Part shown: piece after piece, positions 5,307 through 12,481 of the stretch
How positions within the stretch are numbered: position 1 is the stretch's first letter
Layout: each line of letters begins with the position of its first letter
Assembly (NCBI GenBank): GCA_003557445.1
Contig: PWOK01000320.1
Span: 1-12,481 of the forward strand
Source of the DNA: Halanaerobiaceae bacterium
GTDB taxonomy: Bacteria; Bacillota_F; Halanaerobiia; Halanaerobiales; CSSED10-376
Direction: 5' to 3'
Length of the DNA stretch: 12,481 nt
Notes under the pieces: model-generated
What the model saw: the letters and a program-made list of their open reading frames with translations, nothing else
What the model was told of the DNA's origin: nothing
Databases searched by the model: none
Translations under genes and position numbers: made by a program

Positions 5307-7136
5307 TTAGATACTCATTGTGCGAACTTCTCCTTTTTCCTCAATAAAGATTGATTTGGTAATTTCATCCTGAACATTATAACTGGCCTTACCAATTGTA
5401 AGTCTTACTCCCGGATAAATTTTTGTATTAATTACAATTCTACCTTCATCAATACGCCTCATTTTATCATTTAATTCTTCCATTTCCAGTTCATTATCTT
5501 CAATCTTTTTTTCCAGCCTTTTTTCTGTTTCCAGGAGTTTTTGGTACATTTTTTCTTTTTCAACAGGTAATTTCCCTATCTTTTTTTTCATTTTTTGTAA
5601 TAATTTTATAGCTCTTTTTGTTTTTAATAAATTTTTATTCATTTTTTTGGTGTCTTCTTTCAATTCCTTAGTTCTTTCCTTTACATCAGGATCATTTCCA
5701 GCTTCAATATGGGTTTCGGTTGCAAAGGCAGATCCAATAATATTGGCCGCAATTTCACGGGCAGCTCTGCTTTTTCCCCCTACTATTAATCCTTTATTTT
5801 TGGTAACATCTATTTTATTGCCGGATATTAATCTACTATGCATTACAGCATCAGTTACATATATATCACCCGATGTTTTTATGTTTCCATTTTCAACAAA
5901 CTTAATTTTCACATCTCCTTCAGCCTCGATTTTCCCTTTCTTTTTACCGATAAAACCTTTATGAACTACAACCTCTCCACCACTTTCAACTGTAGCTGCA
6001 TTTACATTTCCTTTTACCTCTACATTTCCTTCAGCTTTTATTTCAAAACCTTCAAGAACATCTCCCTGAACCTGAACATTTCCAACAAAGTCAATATTTC
6101 CCGTAGAAAGATCCACATTTCCCTTAACATGATGAACCGGAAGTACATCTATTTTATTTCTGCTTTTAACAACCTGACCCGAAATGGTAGCAACCAGTGT
6201 TCTTTCATCTCTAGCTTCAACATTTTTGCCTCCTGGCAGTGATTTATCAACAGGCTTTTTAGGGGGTATTTCTTTACCATCAACCCCTATTCCTGGTTCA
6301 CCTGGTACCGGTTTTTTTATACTTACCAGTGCATCACCGGGCTGTACATTATTGATTAAACCCAGATTGAAAAAATCAATACTGCCATCTTCTCTCTCTG
6401 TACCAATAGAGTCTTCCTTCTGTTCAAAATGGTAAATATATTCTGCATCTTTGCCAGCAACAGGGGCTTTACCCTCTGCAATCAAAACTTTTTCTACAGG
6501 TTCTCTTTTATCAACACTTAATTTTATTTTTTCATCTTTTAAACCGTAAACAACACCTTTTTCTTTTATCTTTTTTTTGAGAGCAGAAAAAGTCAATTTC
6601 TTACCACCGAGTGCAGGTCGATAATCTAAAAAGGCTTTTAGTCTATCCTTACTTATTTCTACATTTACCTCTGCTTCCCGGTCAAGTTCAGGTTTTCTGG
6701 GGGCTATCTTTATCCATTCATCTTCAGCTTCATTAACAGCTTCCTGTAATATTCTCCAGTCAATCTCAACTATTTCTTTTTTATCCAGCTCCTTTTTTAC
6801 AAGTTGATACTGAACTTTTTCTCCCTGACCCTGAGGTGGAATTACTTTAACAAAGACACCATCATCTGCAATTTTAATTTTAAATTCACCATCTATATTA
6901 ATATCATCCAGAAACTCAGCAGGGGATACCTCCTGTTCTTTTTCCTGTTTTTTATTTAATTCAATTTGATATAGATTATTCTTTTTTCCAAAACCTAGAA
7001 AACCCTTATTTTCTTCAATTAATTTAACAATAAGGTCTTCTCTGGTAGCATCAATGTTCTTTTCTTGCAGCTTTATTAATCCCTTTTTTAGAGCATCTTC
7101 TTTGTTTTTAGCTTCAACCCTGATATTCTCCTTCAA
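5307..7136 (-). CDS. fapA: FapA/DUF342 protein with N-terminal Jag-N-like domain
   Basis: The 609-residue protein belongs to the DUF342 (FapA, 'flagellar assembly protein A') family, often encoded next to sigma-28 genes in Firmicutes; its biochemical role is poorly defined. Residues about 3-58 resemble the Jag-N domain (KNKEDALKKGLIKLQ ... VKLIEENKGFLGFGKKN). Residues about 80-485 are the DUF342 region: an N-terminal part ending in PVPGEPGIGVDGKEIPPKKP (276-295), then repeated short beta strands with regularly spaced Gly (KGNVDL, VGNVQVQGDV, EIKAEGNVEVKGNV, GKIEAEGDVKI, NIKTSGDIYV), typical of a right-handed beta-helix. Residues about 485-565 form a long Lys/Glu-rich coiled coil, followed by GRIVINTKIYPGVRLTIG (565-582). 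It starts at TTG 7136, with GGGGGG 6 nt upstream and no in-frame ATG before the Jag-like domain. It begins 17 bp after the sigma gene. Confidence 0.93.
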   Translation of the reverse strand: MKENIRVEAKNKEDALKKGLIKLQEKNIDATREDLIVKLIEENKGFLGFGKKNNLYQIELNKKQEKEQEVSPAEFLDDINIDGEFKIKIADDGVFVKVIPPQGQGEKVQYQLVKKELDKKEIVEIDWRILQEAVNEAEDEWIKIAPRKPELDREAEVNVEISKDRLKAFLDYRPALGGKKLTFSALKKKIKEKGVVYGLKDEKIKLSVDKREPVEKVLIAEGKAPVAGKDAEYIYHFEQKEDSIGTEREDGSIDFFNLGLINNVQPGDALVSIKKPVPGEPGIGVDGKEIPPKKPVDKSLPGGKNVEARDERTLVATISGQVVKSRNKIDVLPVHHVKGNVDLSTGNIDFVGNVQVQGDVLEGFEIKAEGNVEVKGNVNAATVESGGEVVVHKGFIGKKKGKIEAEGDVKIKFVENGNIKTSGDIYVTDAVMHSRLISGNKIDVTKNKGLIVGGKSRAAREIAANIIGSAFATETHIEAGNDPDVKERTKELKEDTKKMNKNLLKTKRAIKLLQKMKKKIGKLPVEKEKMYQKLLETEKRLEKKIEDNELEMEELNDKMRRIDEGRIVINTKIYPGVRLTIGKASYNVQDEITKSIFIEEKGEVRTMSI

Positions 7137-7142
7137 TTTTAT

Positions 7143-7151
7143 CCCCCCACT
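7143..7151 (-). promoter_or_regulatory. Ribosome binding site supporting the TTG start of fapA
   Basis: The minus strand reads AGTGGGGGG followed by ATAAAA and the TTG at 7136. The G-run is well spaced for that TTG. No in-frame ATG occurs within the Jag-like domain, so the rare start codon is probably genuine and may lower FapA output. Confidence 0.6.
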
Positions 7152-7153
7152 TG

Positions 7154-7921
7154 CTATACACCTGCTAATTGCTGTTTTTTGCTACTCAGATGGCCGCGTA
7201 AGCGGTAAATAGCTTTTTTATGTAATTGAGAAACTCTGGCAGCACTTAATTCCAGTGTTTTAGCTATTTCTTCCTGAGTCATATCTTCATAATAATACAG
7301 ACTAATTACCAAAAATTCTTTTCGGGGTAGTTTATCAATTGCTTGAGCTAAAATCTTTTCTTTTTCCTTTCTATCCAATATTTTTTCCGGCTCCTGGTTT
7401 TTGTTTCCTTCAATAAAATCAAATAATTTACCTTCACCCATATCCTGTTGCAGTGATAACCATTGTGCTGAATATAATTTGTTATATATCTTATCAAGTT
7501 TATCTTCAGAAATATCAAGATGTTCCAGTAATTCTTTTTTTGTTGGCTTTCTACCAAGTTCATCTGATAACCTGGAAAATGTTTTTTTTATTTCCTTTCC
7601 TTTACGCCTTAATGAACTGGATAGCCAGTCAAGATTACGAAGATGATCTATAATTGCTCCTCTAATTCTTCTGGTAGCATAAGTAGAAAACTTAATACCC
7701 CTTTTATAATCAAACCTCTCAATTGCATGTATTAAACCAATTATACCAAAGCTTTCCAGATCTTCTTTTTCTATAAAACCAGGTACCAGCATTTTAACTC
7801 TTCCAGCCTGATATTTCACAAGAGAAAGATAGGATAAAATTAATTCCTGTCTTGCCTGTTGATTATTATTTTCTTTAAATTCTTCCCACAGAGAATAATT
7901 ATCAATTTTTTCATTCATCAT
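7154..7921 (-). CDS. fliA: Flagellar sigma factor of the sigma-28 (FliA/SigD/WhiG) family
   Basis: This 255-residue protein directs RNA polymerase to late flagellar and motility promoters. Region 2 is complete (about 28-100): LSYLSLVKYQAGRV, EDLESFGIIGLIHAIERFD, GIKFSTYATRRIRGAIIDHL, then the sigma-28 hallmark RNLDWLSSSLRRKGKEI at 95-111. Region 3 (about 105-160) includes LGRKPTKKELLEHLDIS. Region 4 (about 190-243) holds the -35-binding helix-turn-helix MTQEEIAKTLELSAARVSQL followed by HKKAIYRLR. The length is typical for the family (about 240-260). Two adjacent ATG codons (7921 and 7918) can start it; AAGGAGAAAAA precedes the first. It follows the two-TM gene by 15 bp. In Bacillus the chemotaxis genes lie between flhG and sigD; here they do not. 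I saw no FlgM anti-sigma gene in the window. Confidence 0.95.
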   Translation of the reverse strand: MMNEKIDNYSLWEEFKENNNQQARQELILSYLSLVKYQAGRVKMLVPGFIEKEDLESFGIIGLIHAIERFDYKRGIKFSTYATRRIRGAIIDHLRNLDWLSSSLRRKGKEIKKTFSRLSDELGRKPTKKELLEHLDISEDKLDKIYNKLYSAQWLSLQQDMGEGKLFDFIEGNKNQEPEKILDRKEKEKILAQAIDKLPRKEFLVISLYYYEDMTQEEIAKTLELSAARVSQLHKKAIYRLRGHLSSKKQQLAGV

Positions 7922-7936
7922 TTTTTCTCCTTAATT

Positions 7937-8251
7937 TTAATCATTTTCTTCCCTGTCAAGAACAGGTGGCTCCAGGGGTGAAAATTGATCCTCATTATCT
8001 TCTGTTTTCTCTTTTTTATCATTATCAGGCTTAACTTCTGCTTCAAAATTATTTTCCTGCTGATAGTTAAGCTGTTTGATTATCTCGGGAATAATCGAAA
8101 AAATCAGTGCGATTAAAAAAAATATTATTAATGATTTTAAGCCCCTTTTAAAAACTACTTCCAATTCATTTGCCCTTAATATCCCCGTCAAAACAGTTAT
8201 TATATAGGCAAGGCCTCCACAAATCAAAGATATATATATATTAATCTTCAT
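7937..8251 (-). CDS. Small two-TM membrane protein with acidic C-terminal tail, unknown function
   Basis: I cannot assign a function to this 104-residue protein. It has two predicted membrane helices (about 5-25, IYISLICGGLAYIITVLTGIL, and 39-58, KSLIIFFLIALIFSIIPEII) joined by a short loop containing ANELEVVFKRGLK. A polar, strongly acidic tail (about 60-104) ends with QFSPLEPPVLDREEND. By the positive-inside rule (Lys/Arg at 35-39 in the loop) the loop would be cytoplasmic, placing the tail outside; this is a weak prediction. It begins with TAATG overlap at the stop of the PilZ gene, with AAAGG upstream, so it is translationally coupled to the c-di-GMP receptor, and it precedes the sigma-28 gene by 15 bp. 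Comparable small membrane proteins occur at this position in other Firmicutes flagellar operons. The Pro-rich terminal motif may be a docking peptide (inference). Confidence 0.75.
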   Translation of the reverse strand: MKINIYISLICGGLAYIITVLTGILRANELEVVFKRGLKSLIIFFLIALIFSIIPEIIKQLNYQQENNFEAEVKPDNDKKEKTEDNEDQFSPLEPPVLDREEND

Positions 8252-8898
8252 TATAATAAGCCTTTCTTTCTCAATTCTCTCTGACGATCAAAAATCCAGC
8301 CGATTATATAGTCTCTGGTTCTTGTATCCAGATCTACAAACTCAACCCCTGCAGCCTTACCATTTGCCAATTTATATAATTGCACTACCTTTCCTTTTAT
8401 GGGGATATCCTCAATTTCAGATATATCCAGATACATTTTAATTAATGTATCCAGATTTAAAGTATTATTAAGTATAATTTTTACCCCTCCACCACTTATA
8501 TCAGAGGTAGTTGTTTCCTTATATGTATCAATTTCTTCTCCTTTTTGATTAATACGACAGTATTTTACCTTACGGATAATATCCAATCTGAAAAAATCTC
8601 TTCTCTGAATACGTTTAACTTTTACAGGATGTTTAATTACCAGTAAAGGAATGGGTTCTTTTATCCTGTCAATAATGGTGGATTTAAATTTATATACCGC
8701 AGTATCACCGGTAGTATATATTATCAGTTTTAAATCCTTTCTCAGGGGTAATATTTCCCCTTTATTATAAGGTATAAGTACTTTTATATTTTTTTTATTA
8801 ATTTCAGATATTTTACTCTGGTGTGTGCCCTGATAGGGTCCACTATTTATTTCTATTTCAATTTTCTGATTTACTTTTAGTATTTTTTGAATATCCAT
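8251..8898 (-). CDS. YcgR-like flagellar brake / PilZ c-di-GMP receptor
   Basis: The 215-residue protein combines a YcgR-type N-terminal beta domain (about 5-90) and a C-terminal PilZ domain (about 95-210). YcgR-like proteins bind cyclic di-GMP and slow or bias the flagellar motor by contacting rotor or stator proteins. Both c-di-GMP motifs are intact: RxxxR as RDFFR (100-104, in IQRRDFFRLD) and DxSxxG as DISGGG (133-138, in TSDISGGGVKI). The end of the PilZ barrel, KAAGVEFVDLD (181-191), is also typical. These residues suggest the protein can really bind the dinucleotide. The ATG at 8898 has GGAGGG 6 nt upstream. It lies 13 bp after flhG and overlaps the two-TM gene by one base (TAATG). No diguanylate cyclase or phosphodiesterase gene is in the window. 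Confidence 0.92.
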   Translation of the reverse strand: MDIQKILKVNQKIEIEINSGPYQGTHQSKISEINKKNIKVLIPYNKGEILPLRKDLKLIIYTTGDTAVYKFKSTIIDRIKEPIPLLVIKHPVKVKRIQRRDFFRLDIIRKVKYCRINQKGEEIDTYKETTTSDISGGGVKIILNNTLNLDTLIKMYLDISEIEDIPIKGKVVQLYKLANGKAAGVEFVDLDTRTRDYIIGWIFDRQRELRKKGLL

Positions 8899-8911
8899 TT
8901 AAAGCCCTCCA

Positions 8912-9802
8912 TTAATCACGATTAAAAAGCCCTATTATACGATACATAAAACCTTTTGCTCCTTTAACTGGATTTTTTTCTTTTTTATTTAATAAATTTT
9001 GAGCCAGTTTTGTTAAAGCTTGAGCTGATTTGCTTTCAGGATAAAGTGTTATTAAAGGGTGTTGTTTTTTGACGGCTTCTTTTAACAGATGATCATAGGG
9101 TATATATCCCAATAAAGATATGTCCTGAATCAAATACTGATTAATAACTTTAAACATTCTATCAGCTATTTTGGCTGCTTCTTTTTTAGATTCTACTTTA
9201 TTGACCAGTAATCCCAGCTCTTTTTCTGTTTTATATCTGGAAAAGACTTTAATTAAACTGTAAGCATCCATTACTGATGTTGGTTCAGGTGTAATAACTA
9301 TAATAGTTTCATCAGAACTGATTAAAAAATTAATTACACTCTGATGAATTCCAGCACCGATATCAAGTAAAATTATATCATAATTTAATTCCATATGTGA
9401 AGCAACATTTAGTAATCCTGATACTTCTTTTTTACCAATTTTCATGAAATCTTCTATTCCCGATGTACCCGGAAGTACTTTTAAGCCTTCAGGACCATTT
9501 ATTATAGCATCATTGAAGTTACATCTATCTTCCAGGATGTGTCCCAGATTATACTTTTGAGTCTTACCCATTAGAATATCAATATTAGCCATTCCCATAT
9601 CTGCATCAATTACCAGAACTCTTTCTCCAAGCCTTTGCAGGGCAATCCCCAGATTAATTGTTATATTGGATTTACCCACACCACCTTTTCCACTGGCAAT
9701 AGCAACAATCTGTGTGTTTTGAGTTTTTCCATAATAATTATTATCTATATTATCTTTTCTTTTTTCTACCATTTTCCTTAATTTTGCAGCCTGGTCATTC
9801 AT
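8912..9802 (-). CDS. flhG: MinD-like ATPase FlhG (YlxH), flagellar number regulator
   Basis: FlhG is a membrane-associated ParA/MinD-type ATPase that, with FlhF, controls where and how many flagella are built. From the ATG at 9802 the protein has 296 residues. It starts MNDQAAKLRKM, containing the DQAxxLR motif known in FlhG to stimulate the FlhF GTPase. The deviant Walker A motif is KGGVGKS (39-45, in IASGKGGVGKSNITINL), followed by VLVIDADMGMANIDILMG (62-79) and the Walker B region DIILLDIGAG. The C-terminus is basic and could form the membrane-targeting helix (GAKGFMYRIIGLF). A frame opening at TTG 9814 would add four residues, but the ATG has GGTGA five bases upstream and puts the DQAxxLR motif at the very N-terminus as usual. 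It overlaps the end of flhF by 8 bp. Confidence 0.96.
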   Translation of the reverse strand: MNDQAAKLRKMVEKRKDNIDNNYYGKTQNTQIVAIASGKGGVGKSNITINLGIALQRLGERVLVIDADMGMANIDILMGKTQKYNLGHILEDRCNFNDAIINGPEGLKVLPGTSGIEDFMKIGKKEVSGLLNVASHMELNYDIILLDIGAGIHQSVINFLISSDETIIVITPEPTSVMDAYSLIKVFSRYKTEKELGLLVNKVESKKEAAKIADRMFKVINQYLIQDISLLGYIPYDHLLKEAVKKQHPLITLYPESKSAQALTKLAQNLLNKKEKNPVKGAKGFMYRIIGLFNRD

Positions 9803-10850
9803 ATAAATCACCAAGTATATAATTTATTAATAAATCAGGACTGGCTTTTTTAATATCATCAGGTACATCCTGTCCGTCTGTAATATATGAAAAGGGAATA
9901 TCAAAATTATTTTTAATATTTATTATATCTCCAAATACTGTAGTCTCATCTATTTTTGTAATTAACAATCTATCAGGATTGATTATTGAAAATTTATTGA
10001 TTATTTCTTTTAAATCATCTGTTTTGGTATTCAGACTAATTAATAATTGTTTTTCATCAATAAAGTCCTGATTGCAAATTTCTTTTAGCCTTCCCAGCTG
10101 TATTTGATCATTCCAGCTGCTACCAGCTGTATCTATCAAAACAAGATCAAAATCTTTAAAATCCTCTTTTATGATTTTTTTCATTTCCCTGTTATTATAA
10201 AGAATTTTCAAAGGGATATTTACTATATCACTATATGTTTGCAACTGTTCTACAGCTGCTATTCTATAAGTATCTGCTGTCATCAAACCTACCTTTTTGT
10301 TTTTTTTCAGAGTAAAATCAGCTGCCAGTTTAGCAATTGTTGTTGTTTTACCAATTCCTGTTGGCCCTGCAAATAATACAGTTTTTCTTTTTTTGTTCAA
10401 TTTAATTGGTTGATTAGTACCAATTATTTCTTTAAATTTATTTTGTAAATAATTTATTATTTCTTTTTTGTTTTTAATTTCCTGTTCTTTTATTTCATTG
10501 ATTATTTGCTGATTTAATTCTTCTGCTATACCCTGTTTCTTTAATAAATTATAAACCGGAGTTAAATGTTCTGGTAATTGGTCTGCCTGTTTACTGGATT
10601 TGTTCTGCCAGGTATTATGTAAATTATTTAGCATTTTCTTCAAATCATTAATTTCTTTAAGGGTTTTTTGGGTTTCTCTGTTATCTTCAAGGGCTGCAAG
10701 AACTTCTACTTTGCTTTTTGTGAAAAAACCCATAAATCCACCATGTTTTATTTTTCTGGTATCCAGTATTATTGCATCTGAACCCAGATCTGCTTTTACT
10801 TTAAAAATAGTATCCTGTATTGTTTCTCCAACATATTTTTTTACCTTCAT
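9795..10850 (-). CDS. flhF: SRP-family GTPase FlhF
   Basis: FlhF is a GTPase related to Ffh and FtsY that recruits early flagellar components to the correct site in the membrane. The 351-residue protein has the family three-part build. The basic N-terminal B domain (1 to about 145) starts MKVKKYVGETIQDTIFKVKA and contains GSDAIILDTRKIKHGGFMGFF (23-43). The helical N domain follows (about 95-150). The G domain holds the P-loop GPTGIGKTT (162-170), G2 DTYRIAAVEQL (193-203), G3 DTAG (240-243), G4 TKID (298-301) and the closing motif DGQDVPDD (325-332). All nucleotide-binding motifs look complete. Its ATG directly follows the flhA stop (TAA then ATG), with GGTGA five bases upstream, and its end overlaps flhG by 8 bp, matching coupled production of FlhF and its activator. 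Confidence 0.97.
   Translation of the reverse strand: MKVKKYVGETIQDTIFKVKADLGSDAIILDTRKIKHGGFMGFFTKSKVEVLAALEDNRETQKTLKEINDLKKMLNNLHNTWQNKSSKQADQLPEHLTPVYNLLKKQGIAEELNQQIINEIKEQEIKNKKEIINYLQNKFKEIIGTNQPIKLNKKRKTVLFAGPTGIGKTTTIAKLAADFTLKKNKKVGLMTADTYRIAAVEQLQTYSDIVNIPLKILYNNREMKKIIKEDFKDFDLVLIDTAGSSWNDQIQLGRLKEICNQDFIDEKQLLISLNTKTDDLKEIINKFSIINPDRLLITKIDETTVFGDIINIKNNFDIPFSYITDGQDVPDDIKKASPDLLINYILGDLYE
9808..9812 (-). promoter_or_regulatory. Ribosome binding site of flhG within the end of flhF
   Basis: GGTGA followed by TTTAT and ATG (9802) lies inside the last codons of flhF. The spacing is right for this 5' part of the Shine-Dalgarno complement and supports 9802 over the TTG at 9814, which overlaps the motif. 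Confidence 0.6.
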
Positions 10851-12481
10851 TTATTTCACCGTCCCTATAACCTGTAAATTAATATTAGACTCAAGTTCAT
10901 TAAAACTCAAAACTATTAAATCTTCAAAGGATCGATATGTTAGTTCCTTAATAGGTCTCCTGATAACCGGTGAAGTAATTAAAATAGGTTTATGGCCCTT
11001 CTCCAGAAGATTTTGTACTTCTTTTATTATTTTATTTATTAATTCCCTTGCATTTTGGGGATCCAGAGCAAGATAATTACCCTGATCAGATTTATCAAGA
11101 GCCTGATTTAACTGATCTTCCAGTTCAGGATCCATTGTAACAGCATAAATAGTATTATCTTCTTCAGTAAAAATACTGGTGATCTGCCTTGATAAAGCCT
11201 GACGGACATATTCTGTCAAAACATTTATATCTTTGCTTTTTGCTGCATAATCAGCAAGTGCTTCCAGTATGGTAACCAGATTTTTTATTGGTATTCCTTC
11301 CCAGAGTAAGTTTTGTAAGACTTTCTGTATTTCACCCAGGCTCAATAGGTCTGGCAACAATTCTTCAACTACAGCAGGATATTTTTCTTTAATATTATTA
11401 ATTAAATCCTGTACTTCCTGTCTTCCCAGTAGTTCATGGGCATGGTCTTTTATTATCTCAGTTAAATGAGTTGCCATTACTGAAGGAGGATCAACTACTG
11501 TATAATTTGCCATTTCAGCCCTTTCCTTTTGGTCCTCTTTAATCCAGATAGCAGGGGTATCAAAAGCAGGTTCTTTAGTTTCTATACCTTCGATTTCCTC
11601 AGTTGTTATTTCTGATTTCATGGCCAGATATCGATCAGGGAATAATTTATAACGGGATAATTCCACTCCTTTAAGCTTTATTCTGTAAATATTTGGTTCA
11701 AGCTGTAAATTATCAAGAATACGTACCGGGGGTACTACTATACCCATTTCCATAGCTGTCTGTCTTCTGATCATAGCCACACGATCCAGAAAATCCCCTC
11801 CCTGTTCAGGTAAAACCAGTGATATCAAATTATAACCAACCTCTACCTCTATCTGATCCACTTTTATTAAATCAGTAAGTTCTTCTGTATCAGGAATACC
11901 TCTACCCTGATGTTCAACCTCTTTGCTTTTTTCAGCTTCAGCTGCTTCTTCAGCCACTCCCTGTTTATATAGTAAAAACCCAAGTAAGCCAATAAATAAT
12001 GAAAGTACAAAAAATGGTACCCTGGGCAATCCTGGAACTATAGCCAGTAAAGCAAGTACACCTGAAGCTATCCAGAGAGCTTTAGGCTGTCCGGTTAATT
12101 GCTCTGACATATCAACACCCATATTGCTTTCTGCGGTAGCTCTGGTTACTACCATTCCGGTAGCAGTTGAAATCAATAATGCCGGTATTTGACTGACAAG
12201 ACCATCTCCCACTGTTAAAAGAGTATATGTTTGAGCAGCTTCAGCTATAGCCATATTCTGCTGAGCCATTCCAATTATTAATCCACCTATTATATTTATA
12301 ATTGTAATTATTATTCCGGCTATAGCATCTCCTTTTACAAACTTACTGGCTCCATCCATTGCTCCATAAAAATCAGCCTCTCTCCGAATTTTTTCTCTCT
12401 GTTCTTTAGCCTCTTTTTCATTAATAATACCCGCATTTAAATCTGCATCAATACTCATCTGTTTTCCGGGCATAGCATCAA
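10851..12481 (-). CDS. flhA: Flagellar type III export gate protein FlhA, C-terminal 542 residues (5' end off window)
   Basis: FlhA is the large export-gate component of the flagellar type III system; its membrane part conducts protons and its cytoplasmic ring docks substrates and chaperones. The window opens within the FHIPEP signature, DAMPGKQMSIDADLNAG, so about 150 N-terminal residues of the usual 680-700 are missing. The open frame reaches the window edge; the methionine at 12473 is internal, not a start. Seen in order: the cytoplasmic loop between membrane helices (KIRREADFYGAMDGASKFVKGD), membrane segments around DAIAGIIITIINIIGGLIIG, TVGDGLVSQIPALLISTATG and two hydrophobic helices (about 133-169 counted from 12473), a Glu/Lys-rich linker, and the full soluble domain (from about 205, VEVGYNLISLVLPEQGGDFLDRV; VVPPVRILDN; NYTVVDPPSVMATHLTEI; SPVIRRPIKEL; VLSFNEL). 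The stop lies directly against the flhF start. Confidence 0.97.
   Translation of the reverse strand, partial: DAMPGKQMSIDADLNAGIINEKEAKEQREKIRREADFYGAMDGASKFVKGDAIAGIIITIINIIGGLIIGMAQQNMAIAEAAQTYTLLTVGDGLVSQIPALLISTATGMVVTRATAESNMGVDMSEQLTGQPKALWIASGVLALLAIVPGLPRVPFFVLSLFIGLLGFLLYKQGVAEEAAEAEKSKEVEHQGRGIPDTEELTDLIKVDQIEVEVGYNLISLVLPEQGGDFLDRVAMIRRQTAMEMGIVVPPVRILDNLQLEPNIYRIKLKGVELSRYKLFPDRYLAMKSEITTEEIEGIETKEPAFDTPAIWIKEDQKERAEMANYTVVDPPSVMATHLTEIIKDHAHELLGRQEVQDLINNIKEKYPAVVEELLPDLLSLGEIQKVLQNLLWEGIPIKNLVTILEALADYAAKSKDINVLTEYVRQALSRQITSIFTEEDNTIYAVTMDPELEDQLNQALDKSDQGNYLALDPQNARELINKIIKEVQNLLEKGHKPILITSPVIRRPIKELTYRSFEDLIVLSFNELESNINLQVIGTVK

Noticed and set aside
5575..5650. Runs of eight A in the coding strand of fapA (and at the flgA and flgH starts) as programmed slippage sites
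   Set aside because: The reading frames continue intact through them and such runs are expected from Lys codons in an AT-rich genome; no alternative frame of useful length follows.
5647..6435. Several plus-strand open frames of 80-130 codons opposite fapA, and similar ones opposite sigma, flhF and flhA
   Set aside because: They are antisense to genes with clear family motifs, have Ser/Phe/Pro-rich unnatural compositions, and arise from the low stop frequency of the opposite strand of Lys/Glu-rich coding sequence.

Overview
This is an AT-rich stretch of flagellar operon with every gene on the minus strand. The cytoplasmic proteins look Firmicutes-like, with the order flhA-flhF-flhG-...-sigma28-.... 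The 3' end, however, carries flgA, flgH and flgI, the genes for the P-ring and L-ring bushing of an outer-membrane-bearing cell. A low-GC Firmicute that encodes an LP ring points to a diderm lineage. Halanaerobiales is my best guess from this combination and the Lys/Asn/Ile/Glu-rich protein composition; the sequence alone does not prove the taxon.

Layout in transcription order (high to low coordinates): flhA (5' end missing, export-gate protein), flhF and flhG (SRP-type GTPase and MinD-type ATPase that set flagellar position and number), a YcgR-like PilZ c-di-GMP receptor, a small two-TM protein with an acidic tail, a sigma-28 family factor, a DUF342/FapA protein with a Jag-N-like head, a 92-residue charged unknown, a SwrB-like (DUF6115-type) membrane protein, a membrane-anchored YceG-like small protein, rod genes flgF and flgG, and the LP-ring set flgA, flgH and flgI (3' end missing). 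Genes overlap or lie 0-32 bp apart, consistent with one polycistronic unit. I saw no convincing promoter, intrinsic terminator, tRNA, insertion sequence, CRISPR array or integration site. No gene-free stretch exceeds 300 bases.

The genes form a logical set: export gate, placement, motility control by c-di-GMP, late-gene sigma factor, then distal rod and outer rings. Compared with the Bacillus order, the chemotaxis genes usually found between flhG and the sigma gene are absent and replaced by the PilZ gene and the two-TM gene.

The most unusual feature is the only sizeable spacer, 104 bp between flgF and flgG. Its minus-strand RNA can fold into a compact three-way junction: an 8-bp closing stem starting in the flgF stop codon, plus 5-bp and 7-bp hairpins. 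It ends just before the strongest Shine-Dalgarno sequence in the window. It matches no riboswitch or ribozyme class I could recall. Other points of interest are a FlgH without a lipoprotein cysteine, several small unknown proteins embedded in the operon, and four genes whose best start differs from the longest reading frame or is non-ATG.
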